A stretch of 22,401 nt of DNA from Novosphingobium acidiphilum DSM 19966. Its GTDB lineage: Bacteria > Pseudomonadota > Alphaproteobacteria > Sphingomonadales > Sphingomonadaceae. Location: NCBI RefSeq assembly GCF_000429005.1, contig NZ_AUBA01000030.1, forward strand, positions 1 to 22,401. Reading direction: 5' to 3'. Every line of letters starts with the position of its first letter. The stretch's first letter is position 1. Below the pieces are notes generated by a model. That model saw only the letters and a program-made list of their open reading frames with translations. It had not been told where the DNA came from and searched no databases. The translations under genes were made by a program, and so were the position numbers. Positions 16,042 to 22,401 of this stretch are shown piece by piece.

Positions 16042-17928
16042 ATGCCAGCCACCATTCTCGAAACCAACCCCGCCCCGTTCAACCGCGTCGCGATCGACCC
16101 GGTCACGCTCGACATCATCGAAAACGCGCTGCGCAACGCGCGCATCGAAATGGATGCCACGCTCGTGCGCACCGCGATGTCGCCCGGCATCCGCGAACAG
16201 GGCGATGCCTTTCCGCTGATCGCGGACCGCACGGGCAAGATGATCGTCGGCCAGTTCGGCAGCTTTATTGACGGGTTCCTGCGCAATTTCACCGGCACGC
16301 TCGAAGACGGGGACCTGATTTTCCTGTCCGACCCTTATTCGGTCGATGGCGCGATCAGCCATTCGAACGACTGGCTGGTGCTGCTGCCGGTGTTCAAGGA
16401 CGGGCGGCTGATCGGCTTTACCTCGATGTTCGGGCACCAGAGCGATATCGGCGGCAAAGTCGTCGGCTCGATGCCGATCAATGCGCATTCGATCTTTGAA
16501 GAAGGCGTGCGCATCCCGCCGGTCAAGCTGTGGAAAAAGGGCACGTTCAACGACGACCTGCTCGCGCTGGTGCTGCACCAGACGCGCAAGCCCGACTGGT
16601 GCCTTGCCGATCTCAACGCGCTGATCGCGAGCTGCCGCGTGGCCGCGCGCCGCGTGATCGAAATGGCCGAACGCTTTGGCGACGACGTCTATTTTTCCGC
16701 CACGCAAGAGCTGCTGGCGCGCAACCACCGCGCGATGAAGGCGCTGATCGGCATGGCCATCGCCGAAGAGCCGGTCAGCTTTGAAGACTATATCTGCGAC
16801 GACGGCATGGGCGCGGGCCCCTATCGCATCCGCTGCACGATGCACCGCGAAGGCGAAAAGGTGATCCTCGATTTCGATGGCACCGACCCGCAGTCGAGCG
16901 CTTCAATCAATTTCTATCTCAATGAAAACATGTTCAAGATGTTCTTCGGCATCTACATGATCATGGTCTTTGATCCGCAAATCCTGTTCAACGACGGATT
17001 TTATGACCTGATCGATGTGCGCATTCCCGAAGGTTCGCTGCTGAAACCGAAATTCCCCGCCGCGCTCTCGGGCCGCACCCACGCGCTGGGCCGTATCTTC
17101 GACATTCTGGGAGGACTATTGGGGCAAAAGACACCCGAATTCCTGAATGCCGCAGGCTTTTCTTCCAGTCCCCACTTGTTTTACGCGGGCAACGACACCC
17201 GCCCCGGTCGCAGCAGCGAGTGGTTTCAGCTGTTCCAGATCGGTTTTGGCGGCATCCCCGGACGTCCGATGGGCGACGGGCCCGACGGCCATTCGTTGTG
17301 GCCGGGCTTTACCAACGTGCCCAACGAATTCCTTGAACGCTATTTCCCGCTGCGGATCGAACGCTATGAATGTGCGGCCGACAGCGGCGGGGCCGGAGTG
17401 CATCGCGGCGGCAACGGCATTCACATGACCTATCGTTTTCTCAGCGCCGGGGTCATCGCCATCCACGACGATCGCTGGTTCGTGCCGCCCTGGGGGGTGA
17501 ACGGCGGCGAACCCGGCGGCCGGGCGCGCAAGATCCTGGAAAAGGCCGATGGCACGATGGAAATCGTCGGCAACAAGATCGAGGATCTGGCGGTCGAGGA
17601 AAACGACCAGCTGCACTTCATCACCTGGGGCGGTGGCGGCTGGGGCGATCCGCTTGAACGCGACCCCGCTTTGGTCGGCCGCGAAATCCGCGAAGGCCTG
17701 GTAACCGCTGGCGGCGCGCTTGCTTATGGCGTGGTGGCCGATGCGGCTGGCTCGGTCGATACGGCCGCCACGGCAACCTTGCGCGCGCAGATCCGCACCG
17801 ACCGCGGCCCCTTGCCCTTGTTCAACTATGGCCCCGGCATTGCTGCCTTGCGCACGGCGTGCCAGGACGAGACCGGTCTGCCCGCCCCGGTTCAGCCGGA
17901 ATGGCCGCATCTTGAGGCAGCGGAGTAA
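16042..17928 (+). CDS. hyuB: Hydantoinase/oxoprolinase/acetone-carboxylase family subunit B
   Basis: A 628-residue HyuB-type subunit that pairs with the HyuA product. Landmarks are the N-terminal DIIENALRNARIEMDATLVR (the family's E-M-x-x-x-L-x-R-x-A/S block), FGSFIDGF, LSDPYSVDGAISHSNDWLVL at the position where many members have NDPYxGGTHLxD, an FSATQELL region, DFDGTDPQSSASIN, and the C-terminal glycine-rich GGAGVHRGGNGI, PPWGVNGGEPGG and TWGGGGWGDPLERDP. The altered DPY...SHSND segment differs from classical hydantoinases and may reflect another substrate. ATG 16042 is preceded by GAAGGA at longer than usual spacing (about 10). An upstream ATG at 15940 lies inside hyuA and gives no family-like sequence. 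The gene ends 3 bp before the CoA-transferase. Confidence 0.88.
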   Translation: MPATILETNPAPFNRVAIDPVTLDIIENALRNARIEMDATLVRTAMSPGIREQGDAFPLIADRTGKMIVGQFGSFIDGFLRNFTGTLEDGDLIFLSDPYSVDGAISHSNDWLVLLPVFKDGRLIGFTSMFGHQSDIGGKVVGSMPINAHSIFEEGVRIPPVKLWKKGTFNDDLLALVLHQTRKPDWCLADLNALIASCRVAARRVIEMAERFGDDVYFSATQELLARNHRAMKALIGMAIAEEPVSFEDYICDDGMGAGPYRIRCTMHREGEKVILDFDGTDPQSSASINFYLNENMFKMFFGIYMIMVFDPQILFNDGFYDLIDVRIPEGSLLKPKFPAALSGRTHALGRIFDILGGLLGQKTPEFLNAAGFSSSPHLFYAGNDTRPGRSSEWFQLFQIGFGGIPGRPMGDGPDGHSLWPGFTNVPNEFLERYFPLRIERYECAADSGGAGVHRGGNGIHMTYRFLSAGVIAIHDDRWFVPPWGVNGGEPGGRARKILEKADGTMEIVGNKIEDLAVEENDQLHFITWGGGGWGDPLERDPALVGREIREGLVTAGGALAYGVVADAAGSVDTAATATLRAQIRTDRGPLPLFNYGPGIAALRTACQDETGLPAPVQPEWPHLEAAE

Positions 17929-17931
17929 GCC

Positions 17932-19119
17932 GTGAACACTGGAGCATTGCAAGACATCCGGGTGGTCGAACTCGGCCAGTTGCTGGCTGGCCCGTTCTGC
18001 GGCCAGTTGCTGGGCGACATGGGCGCCGACGTGATCAAGGTCGAGCCACCCGTGACCGGCGACCCCATGCGCGAATGGGGCCAGGGCGACGACAAAGTCC
18101 ATTGGGAGGTGATCGCGCGCAACAAGCGGTCGGTCAGCGCCAACTTGCGCGTGCCCGAGGGGCAGGCTTTGGTGCGCAAGCTGATCGCCAATGCCGATGT
18201 CCTGATCGAGAACTTCAAACCCGGCACCATGGAAAAATGGGGTCTCGGCCCCGATACGCTGCTGGCCGAACAGCCCGGGCTGATCATTGCGCGCATGTCC
18301 GGCTATGGCCAGACCGGCCCTTATGCCTCGCGCGCCGGCTTTGGCGGAATTGGCGAGGCGATGGGCGGCTGGCGTTATATCGTCGGCGAACCGGACCGGC
18401 CACCAAGCCGCATGGGCGTTTCGATTGGCGATACCCTGACCGCCACCTATGGCTGCATGGGCGTGCTTGCCGCCCTCCACGCGCGTGAGCGCACCGGGCG
18501 CGGACAGGTGATCGACGCAGCGCTGTACGAAAGCGTCTTGCAGGTCATGGAAGGGCTGGTCACCGAATACGACCGGTCGGGCGTGATCCGTGAACGGTCC
18601 GGTTCGATCCTGAAAGGCATCGCTCCGTCCAACGTCTATCGCTGCAAAGACGGCGAATTCATGATCGGCGCGAACAAGGATTCGCTGTGGCAGCGGCTCG
18701 CCACGGCGATGGGCCAGCCTGGCCTCGGCCATGATCCGCGCTTTGCCACGCATATCGCGCGCGGCGAGAACCAGGACGAGATCGATGCCCTGATCAATGC
18801 CTGGACCAGCACGCTTTCGGTCGACGCGGTCGAAGCCTTGATGACCGAGTTTTCCATTCCCGCCGGGCGGGTCTATCGCGCACCGGACATGCTCTCCGAT
18901 CCGCATTTCAAGGCCCGCGAAGCGATCATCGAAGTGGAAACCGACCGGTTCGGGCCGCTCAAGATGCAAAGCGTGTTTCCCAAATTGTCCGCAACGCCCG
19001 GCAGCGTGCGGCGTCCGGCGCCTTCGGTGGTGGGCCAGCACAATGCTGAAATCTATGGCGAAATGCTGGGACTGACGGGCGCCGAACTCGAAGCCCTGAC
19101 CGCGCAAGGGGTGATCTGA
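17932..19119 (+). CDS. Class III (CaiB/BaiF-type) CoA-transferase
   Basis: A 395-residue family III CoA-transferase, which moves CoA between carboxylic acids through an aspartyl thioester. Landmarks are LRVVELGQ-like IRVVELGQLLAGPFCGQLLG (9-28), MGADVIKVEPP (30-40), NKRSVSANLR, DVLIENFKPGTMEKWGLG (89-106), MSGYGQTGPYASRAGF and SIGDTLTATYGCMG. Asp167 aligns with the catalytic aspartate of formyl-CoA transferase. The start is GTG 17932, with GGAG six bases upstream, and the stop overlaps the next start (TGATG). In this operon it would activate the acid made by the upstream steps for the HMG-CoA-lyase-type enzyme. The donor (for example succinyl-CoA or acetyl-CoA) is unknown. Confidence 0.9.
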   Translation: MNTGALQDIRVVELGQLLAGPFCGQLLGDMGADVIKVEPPVTGDPMREWGQGDDKVHWEVIARNKRSVSANLRVPEGQALVRKLIANADVLIENFKPGTMEKWGLGPDTLLAEQPGLIIARMSGYGQTGPYASRAGFGGIGEAMGGWRYIVGEPDRPPSRMGVSIGDTLTATYGCMGVLAALHARERTGRGQVIDAALYESVLQVMEGLVTEYDRSGVIRERSGSILKGIAPSNVYRCKDGEFMIGANKDSLWQRLATAMGQPGLGHDPRFATHIARGENQDEIDALINAWTSTLSVDAVEALMTEFSIPAGRVYRAPDMLSDPHFKAREAIIEVETDRFGPLKMQSVFPKLSATPGSVRRPAPSVVGQHNAEIYGEMLGLTGAELEALTAQGVI

Positions 19120-19751
19120 TGCAGGACCGGTCGGACCTGACGGCGAACTACGCCGGTGCGTTCGACGGGCTGCTGCCCTTTGGCAAAAACCCGGCGCTGA
19201 TCGTCGTCGATATGGTCGACGCCTATCTGGTGCCGGGCTCGCCGCTTTATGCCGGGATCGAATCAGCGCTGGAATCGGCGATCAGGCTGACCGAAGCGGT
19301 TCGGGCGCGGGGTTTTCCGGTGCTGTTCACCAATGTCGAATATGCCCCGGGCGGAGCGGATGGGGGCGTGTTTTTCCGCAAGGTGCCCGCGCTCAAATGC
19401 TTTGAGCGGGGCAATCCCCTGGGGGCGTTTCCCGCGCGACTTTCCCCCCAGCCGCAGGATCTGGTGATCACCAAGCGCTATGCCAGCGCCTTTTTCGGCA
19501 CGCATCTGGCTGCTACGCTGACCGCATGGGGCGTCGACACCCTGCTGATCTGCGGCACATCGACCTCTGGCTGCATCCGCGCCACCGCGCTCGATGCCTG
19601 CCAGAATGGCTTTCTGCCGTTTGTTGTGGCCGACGCCTGTGGCGACCGTCACCCTGGGCCGCACGAGGCCAACCTGTTCGATCTTCAGGCGAAATATGCA
19701 GAAGTCGTGACCGAAAGCCACATTCTGCAGTTGCTGGGCGGACTGGCTTAG
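19119..19751 (+). CDS. Isochorismatase-fold cysteine hydrolase (carbamoylsarcosine/maleamate amidohydrolase type)
   Basis: A 210-residue cysteine hydrolase that would release ammonia from an amide or carbamoyl group. The catalytic triad is visible: Asp31 in LIVVDMVDAY, Lys119 in VITKRYASAFFGT, and Cys152 in CGTSTSGCIRAT. The C-terminal ACGDRHPGPHEANLFDLQAK YAEVV block is characteristic of the N-carbamoylsarcosine amidohydrolase and maleamate amidohydrolase (NicF) branch, rather than isochorismatase itself. It is the last operon gene and starts within the CoA-transferase stop. Pairing with HyuAB resembles the N-methylhydantoin to N-carbamoylsarcosine to sarcosine steps of creatinine breakdown, but the other operon genes do not fit that route. 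No clear terminator follows; only a weak AATCC/GGATT hairpin is seen near 19756-19770. Confidence 0.85.
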   Translation: MQDRSDLTANYAGAFDGLLPFGKNPALIVVDMVDAYLVPGSPLYAGIESALESAIRLTEAVRARGFPVLFTNVEYAPGGADGGVFFRKVPALKCFERGNPLGAFPARLSPQPQDLVITKRYASAFFGTHLAATLTAWGVDTLLICGTSTSGCIRATALDACQNGFLPFVVADACGDRHPGPHEANLFDLQAKYAEVVTESHILQLLGGLA

Positions 19752-19856
19752 GAACAATCCAGCCGGGATTTTCGCCGACTGTCAGCTTTGTTGCCTCTGG
19801 CATAATAGCAACGATCGGCGCTCGCACAGACTTTGTCGACTTGCTAGGGGCCAGTG

Positions 19857-20000
19857 ATGATGCCTTCAGAGACCATGATCGCGCCCGATTTCGTCGTTGT
19901 CGACGTGGAAACAGCCTGCTCGCGCGTGAGCAGCATCTGTCAGATCGGTATCGTCGGTTTCAACGATGGGCAGGAACTTTTTGCCTACGAAACGCTGGTT
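19857..20000 (+). pseudogene. DnaQ/DEDD-type 3'-5' exonuclease, N-terminal fragment
   Basis: From ATG 19857 (AGGGG six bases upstream) the frame reads MMPSETMIAPDFVVVDVETA, then CSRVSSICQIGIVGFNDGQE and LFAYETLV. This is the start of an exonuclease domain, with the catalytic Asp and Glu of motif I in VDVETA. Family resemblance ends at about position 20000, just before the ISL3-type DNA. The frame continues into unrelated sequence, and motifs II and III are absent. The remainder of the gene is not recognisable on the far side of the IS remnant, so this was not a simple insertion, or a deletion followed it. Confidence 0.65.
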
Positions 20001-20020
20001 TGTCAATCGGCGTCCAAACG

Positions 20021-21104
20021 GGGGTCTGACTCAAATTCCGTGCAATCCAGGTCATGCTGGCGCCATAAGTCTGGCTTTGAGAAGGTCGATTTTGGCGCGC
20101 CCGTACATCTGGCGCTTGATGGCCTTGAGGCGGTTGACCTTGCCCTCGACTTGCCCGCTGGACCACGGCGTCGAGATCGCGGCGGCAACAGCATTCTTGT
20201 CGGCCTCGATGCCGGCGGCGAACCCAGCAAGCTTGGTCTCGGCCGCCATGGCGATCCACGGATCGAGCCGTGCCCTGTCCCTTGAGCGCATCATGGCATG
20301 GAAGCGATCGAGAGCCTCGCGTGCACTGATCAGCGCTGGTACGGCCTTTTCGATCACCGCGTTGATCAGGGCGGTCTGTGCTGATCCTGTGTCCCGCTCG
20401 GTGGTCATGCTGCGCGCGATTGTTCGTGCACTTAGCCCAGCACCGCTGGTGTGGCCAAGCTTCTCGTCGCGACGACGGCGGGTCGCCCATTCGCTGACCA
20501 CGCGCAACGAACCCCCAAAACCGGATGCGTTCAGCCGCCGCCACAGTTCAGCGCCAATCCGGCAGCCTGCATTCCATTCCGCCTCGAGGGTCAGCGACCA
20601 GGCATCAAGCGAACTCTGGCGCGTGCGGAAGGTGTCGTGACGCTGGCCGCGCAGGACCTTGCGGATGGTCTTGCGCGACACGCCGGTCGTGCGTGCCATG
20701 ACCCTGATCGGCACGCCTTGCCCGGCCAGATCGATAATCTGGCGGTTGAGGGCTTCGCGCAATTGGTAGCCATCCCACTGGATGCGCTCGGCACGGGTCA
20801 GGGTCGCCGGATCGACCGGCCCCGTTGGCGCCAGCGCACGCCGCAGACATGGCATTTCCGAACGCACCGCCGCCAGAAATGCTGCCGAGGCGTTCTCGAA
20901 CAGGTGCCAGCGGTCGGCCACCTGCTGCGCCTGCGGCGCCGCCTCGCTGGCGGCCGCACCATAACCCGGACCACGGTCGCGGCAGATGATTTCGACTTGC
21001 GGGTTCTGGCGCAGCCAGGCGATGACCGTGTCGCGCTGACGATCGGGAAGCAGGTCGATCACCTCGCGTCGTTCGAGATCGACCACGATGCTCCCGTACG
21101 CAGG
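20021..21104 (-). mobile_element. ISL3-family element remnant, 5' end lost
   Basis: The region holds the C-terminal two thirds of an ISL3-type transposase. Its left boundary is probably near 20021-20024, where GGGTCTGACTCAAATTCCG begins, similar to ISL3-type ends that start GG. On the right, the transposase frame is cut at 21104 and foreign sequence with an in-frame stop follows, so the second end appears missing. No matching inverted repeat was found near 21105. Confidence 0.65.
20052..21104 (-). pseudogene. ISL3-family transposase, N-terminally truncated
   Basis: The minus frame encodes about 350 residues of a DDE transposase. It begins PAYGSIVVDLERREVIDLLP, where the first catalytic Asp of ISL3 enzymes lies, continues with ICRDRGPGYGAAASEAAPQA and QVADRWHLFEN (second Asp region), and has an inserted helix-turn-helix-like segment GVPIRVMARTTGVSRKTIRK. 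It ends with STPWSSGQVEGKVNRLKAIK, carrying the expected Glu, and RQMYGRAKIDLLKARLM. Full-length members have roughly 150-200 more N-terminal residues with a zinc ribbon and HTH. Here a TAA at 21107-21105 stands directly upstream. A GTG at 21086 is the first possible start, but the product would lack end-recognition domains, so transposition is unlikely. Confidence 0.8.
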
Positions 21105-21601
21105 TTATGCGTTATTGATACATGACAATCCTGCACTTCAGGATATCTGGCTCGGACGGCATGTCAGTCCGGAGGCAAAACGTGCTCAAAAAGACGCCTT
21201 CAAAATATCAGACCGGATTGACCACGGCACAAGTCGAGCGCGAACTCGCCAAAGCATTGATGAACTACATCCGCAACCTTGCCGATCCGCGCCGCCACTG
21301 GTGGCGACGCCATTGTCCGTTGTGACACTACAGCCGCCCGGTAGCTCACTGTCGGGCGGCTAAGCGACGCGGACAGAGCCCGCTACCGGCAGCATCGGGC
21401 CGCACCACCGGGAAAATTCATTGCCTGACCTCAGGTCCGCCCTACTGGCCGACGGCGGCGCTTGCCAGTTTATGAGAAGGTTTGCCGGCACCGACGCCAG
21501 AAACAGACTGTCGGCAATGCGTCCCAATTTCGGTCATTCGCTCGCTTACGAGTTCAGCTCAAAAGCGGACTGCCCCGCCAATTTCGTATACTGGCTCCTG
21601 A
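21105..21601. other. About 500 bp with no recognisable gene
   Basis: No reading frame here matches a family I know. Short plus frames give HDNPALQDIWLGRHVSPEAK around 21120-21190 and LTTAQVERELAKALMNYIRN up to a stop at 21323. Both have protein-like composition but lie in different frames, so the stretch may be a frameshifted gene remnant. A stem-loop follows at 21332-21361. The rest (21362-21601) shows no coding signal I can support. Confidence 0.4.
21332..21361. repeat. Strong stem-loop in the gene-poor stretch
   Basis: AGCCGCCCG (21332-21340) pairs perfectly with CGGGCGGCT (21353-21361) around a 12-base loop, shortly after the stop at 21323-21325. It has terminator-like strength on either strand, but no T-run follows on the plus strand and none is clear on the minus strand. 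It may be the old 3' end of a lost gene. Confidence 0.45.
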
Positions 21602-21868
21602 ATTCTGGCCCCTGAATTACCATCGCAGCGGATTTTCCAGGATGTCGTCAACCAGCCGGCGATCGGGCCCGGCCGCGACATTGGCCCGCGCACGCTGGTC
21701 AACACCAAATTGGGCTGGCAGGGCGACCATTTTGGCGCATTCGTCCTTGTCAGCAACATCTTCAACGTGGTCGTACCGACGCAGGGTTTCGTCGATTGCG
21801 ATGGTCGCACGCGCGGCACATTGACCGACCCGCGCATTTTCGGGCTGAGCTTCGAGGCGCGGTTCTGA
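21602..21868 (+). pseudogene. TonB-dependent receptor, C-terminal fragment
   Basis: The plus frame is open from 21602 to the TGA at 21866-21868 and has no start codon suited to a gene. It reads GPRTLVNTKLGWQGDHFGAF, VLVSNIFNVVVPTQGFVDCD, then GRTRGTLTDPRIFGLSFEARF at the stop. That is a typical last stretch of a TBDR barrel: alternating strands, the NIFN(N/V) motif, PRxFG and a terminal Phe. About 700-800 upstream residues are missing, so this is the tail of a third receptor gene removed by rearrangement. The upstream in-frame TGA at 21599 marks the maximum extent. Confidence 0.7.
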
Positions 21869-21940
21869 CCCGCTTTTTGTCATCTTTTTGTCGACTGTGG
21901 GCCGTTCTTTTGACGAATCACAAAGCTGATTGGCAAGACA

Positions 21941-22120
21941 GTGAACCGTCAAAGCGAGACCTATGCCGATGACGGCATGAGCCGGGTCGTAAGCCGCGGA
22001 TCGACCCATTATGGCAAAATGACGCCAAAGGCCCATCCGCGTGTCAACGAGCGGCTTGTTGCCGTCATCAGAGGTCAAATGGCCACACTGTCCCCCGTCA
22101 GCGCCTTTGGCACAGATTAG
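21941..22120 (+). CDS. Short unknown reading frame, probably cut by the IS3 element
   Basis: From GTG 21941 (or ATG 21977) a plus frame runs 59 codons to TAG at 22118. It includes MSRVVSRGSTHYGKMTPKAH and PRVNERLVAVIRGQMA. I do not recognise a family. The last ~10 codons lie inside the presumed IS3 left end, which starts near 22089, so the original protein may have been longer and interrupted. The ribosome-binding site is weak. It follows the TBDR tail by about 70 bp on the same strand and may have been a partner gene of that lost receptor. Confidence 0.3.
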   Translation: MNRQSETYADDGMSRVVSRGSTHYGKMTPKAHPRVNERLVAVIRGQMATLSPVSAFGTD

Positions 22121-22130
22121 GGGTTGAGAT

Positions 22131-22195
22131 TTGAGGAGGGTTGGGGCTTCGTCGTAGTGACGAAGGAACGCAGATGAAGCCCCAACCCTCCTCGA
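22131..22195. repeat. Long hairpin enclosing the orfA start codon
   Basis: GAGGAGGGTTGGGGCTTC (22133-22150) is perfectly complementary to 22176-22193. With G-U pairs it extends to 22131-22195 outside and 22153/22173 inside. The orfA ATG (22174-22176) falls in the downstream arm, and its GAAGGA ribosome-binding site lies in the loop. A transcript entering from outside the element would fold this way, while one starting inside the upstream arm would not. Confidence 0.7.
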
Positions 22196-22401
22196 GAAAA
22201 TTGCCCGCGAAAGCCCCTGCCGAGCAGGTGGTGAAGGACATTCGGCGCCAGACCCGCCGACATTTCTCCGCTGAAGACAAGATCCGTATCGTGCTCGATG
22301 GCCTGCGTGGCGAGGACAGCATCGCCGAGCTGTGCCGCAAGGAAGGTATTGCGCAGAGCCTGTATTACACTTGGTCGAAAGAGTTCATGGAGGCCGGCAA
22401 G
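22174..22401 (+). CDS. IS3-family transposase OrfA, N-terminal part (runs off right edge)
   Basis: The first 76 residues of an IS3-family OrfA, the HTH protein that is fused to the OrfB DDE domain by programmed frameshifting. It starts MKPQPSSRKLPAKAPAEQ and contains the family helix-turn-helix: HFSAEDKIRIVLDGLRGEDS followed by IAELCRKEGIAQSLYYTWSK. ATG 22174 has GAAGGA upstream. The frame is open to the window edge; the leucine zipper and frameshift site should lie just beyond it. This OrfA type (SAEDKIRIVLDGLRGE) is widespread in alphaproteobacterial IS3 elements. Confidence 0.85.
   Translation, partial: MKPQPSSRKLPAKAPAEQVVKDIRRQTRRHFSAEDKIRIVLDGLRGEDSIAELCRKEGIAQSLYYTWSKEFMEAGK

Larger units (their letters stand above)
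22089..22401 (+). mobile_element. IS3-family insertion sequence, left end (runs off right edge)
   Basis: The element is recognised by its orfA. Its left tip is placed near 22089, where TGTCCCCCGTCAGCGCC begins with the TG dinucleotide usual for IS3-family ends. The boundary is tentative because the right end and target duplication are outside the window. Confidence 0.6.

Noticed and set aside
17116..19107. 663-codon minus-strand open frame
   Set aside because: It is the mirror of hyuB and the CoA-transferase, with no recognisable domains.
12309..19751. Straight assignment of the operon to creatinine/N-methylhydantoin breakdown
   Set aside because: HyuAB and the amidohydrolase would fit, but no creatinine deiminase or sarcosine oxidase is present, and the lyase and CoA-transferase would have no role.
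19756..19770. Terminator after the cysteine hydrolase gene
   Set aside because: Only a 5-bp AATCC/GGATT stem with a short T-run; too weak to call.

Overview
The window looks like chromosomal accessory DNA from a GC-rich alphaproteobacterium, most likely a sphingomonad (Sphingomonadaceae). The grounds are strong G/C third-position bias, several TonB-dependent receptors (TBDRs) each placed beside a small catabolic cluster, and the types of IS element present. Genus cannot be decided from the sequence. No rRNA, tRNA or CRISPR array was seen.

Layout: (1) 1-800, one end of an IS21-family element that runs off the left edge, with the 5' part of istA on the minus strand. (2) 867-8650, a minus-strand catabolic locus read right to left: promoter with a 23-bp palindrome, TBDR, class II glycerate 2-kinase, GH63 glycosylglycerate-hydrolase-like enzyme, MFS transporter, a possible 26-residue hydrophobic peptide, and a ROK repressor. 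Kinase/hydrolase and hydrolase/MFS are joined by 4-bp ATGA overlaps. The enzymes imply uptake of glucosyl- or mannosylglycerate (a compatible solute), hydrolysis to hexose plus glycerate, and phosphorylation of glycerate to 2-phosphoglycerate. (3) 8702-9402, a scar with a 5'-truncated AraC regulator facing a 3'-truncated phytanoyl-CoA dioxygenase-like gene.

(4) 9463-19751, a second locus with two divergent arms. A second TBDR runs leftward and ends at a clear intrinsic terminator. A tight six-gene operon runs rightward: GntR/FCD regulator, HMG-CoA-lyase-type enzyme, HyuA, HyuB, class III CoA-transferase, and a carbamoylsarcosine/maleamate-amidohydrolase-type cysteine hydrolase. The palindrome TTGTATACAA lies inside both divergent promoters, and its 8-bp core recurs over the start codon of the lyase gene. 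The enzyme set suggests ATP-dependent opening (or carboxylation) of a cyclic amide or related compound, amide removal, CoA activation and C-C cleavage. I cannot match the complete set to a named pathway; this is the best candidate for an undescribed system.

(5) 19857-22401, a graveyard: an exonuclease gene cut after about 48 codons, a 5'-truncated ISL3-family transposase, about 500 bp without a recognisable gene, the last ~88 codons of a third TBDR, a short unknown reading frame, and the left end of an IS3-family element whose orfA start codon lies inside a long hairpin.
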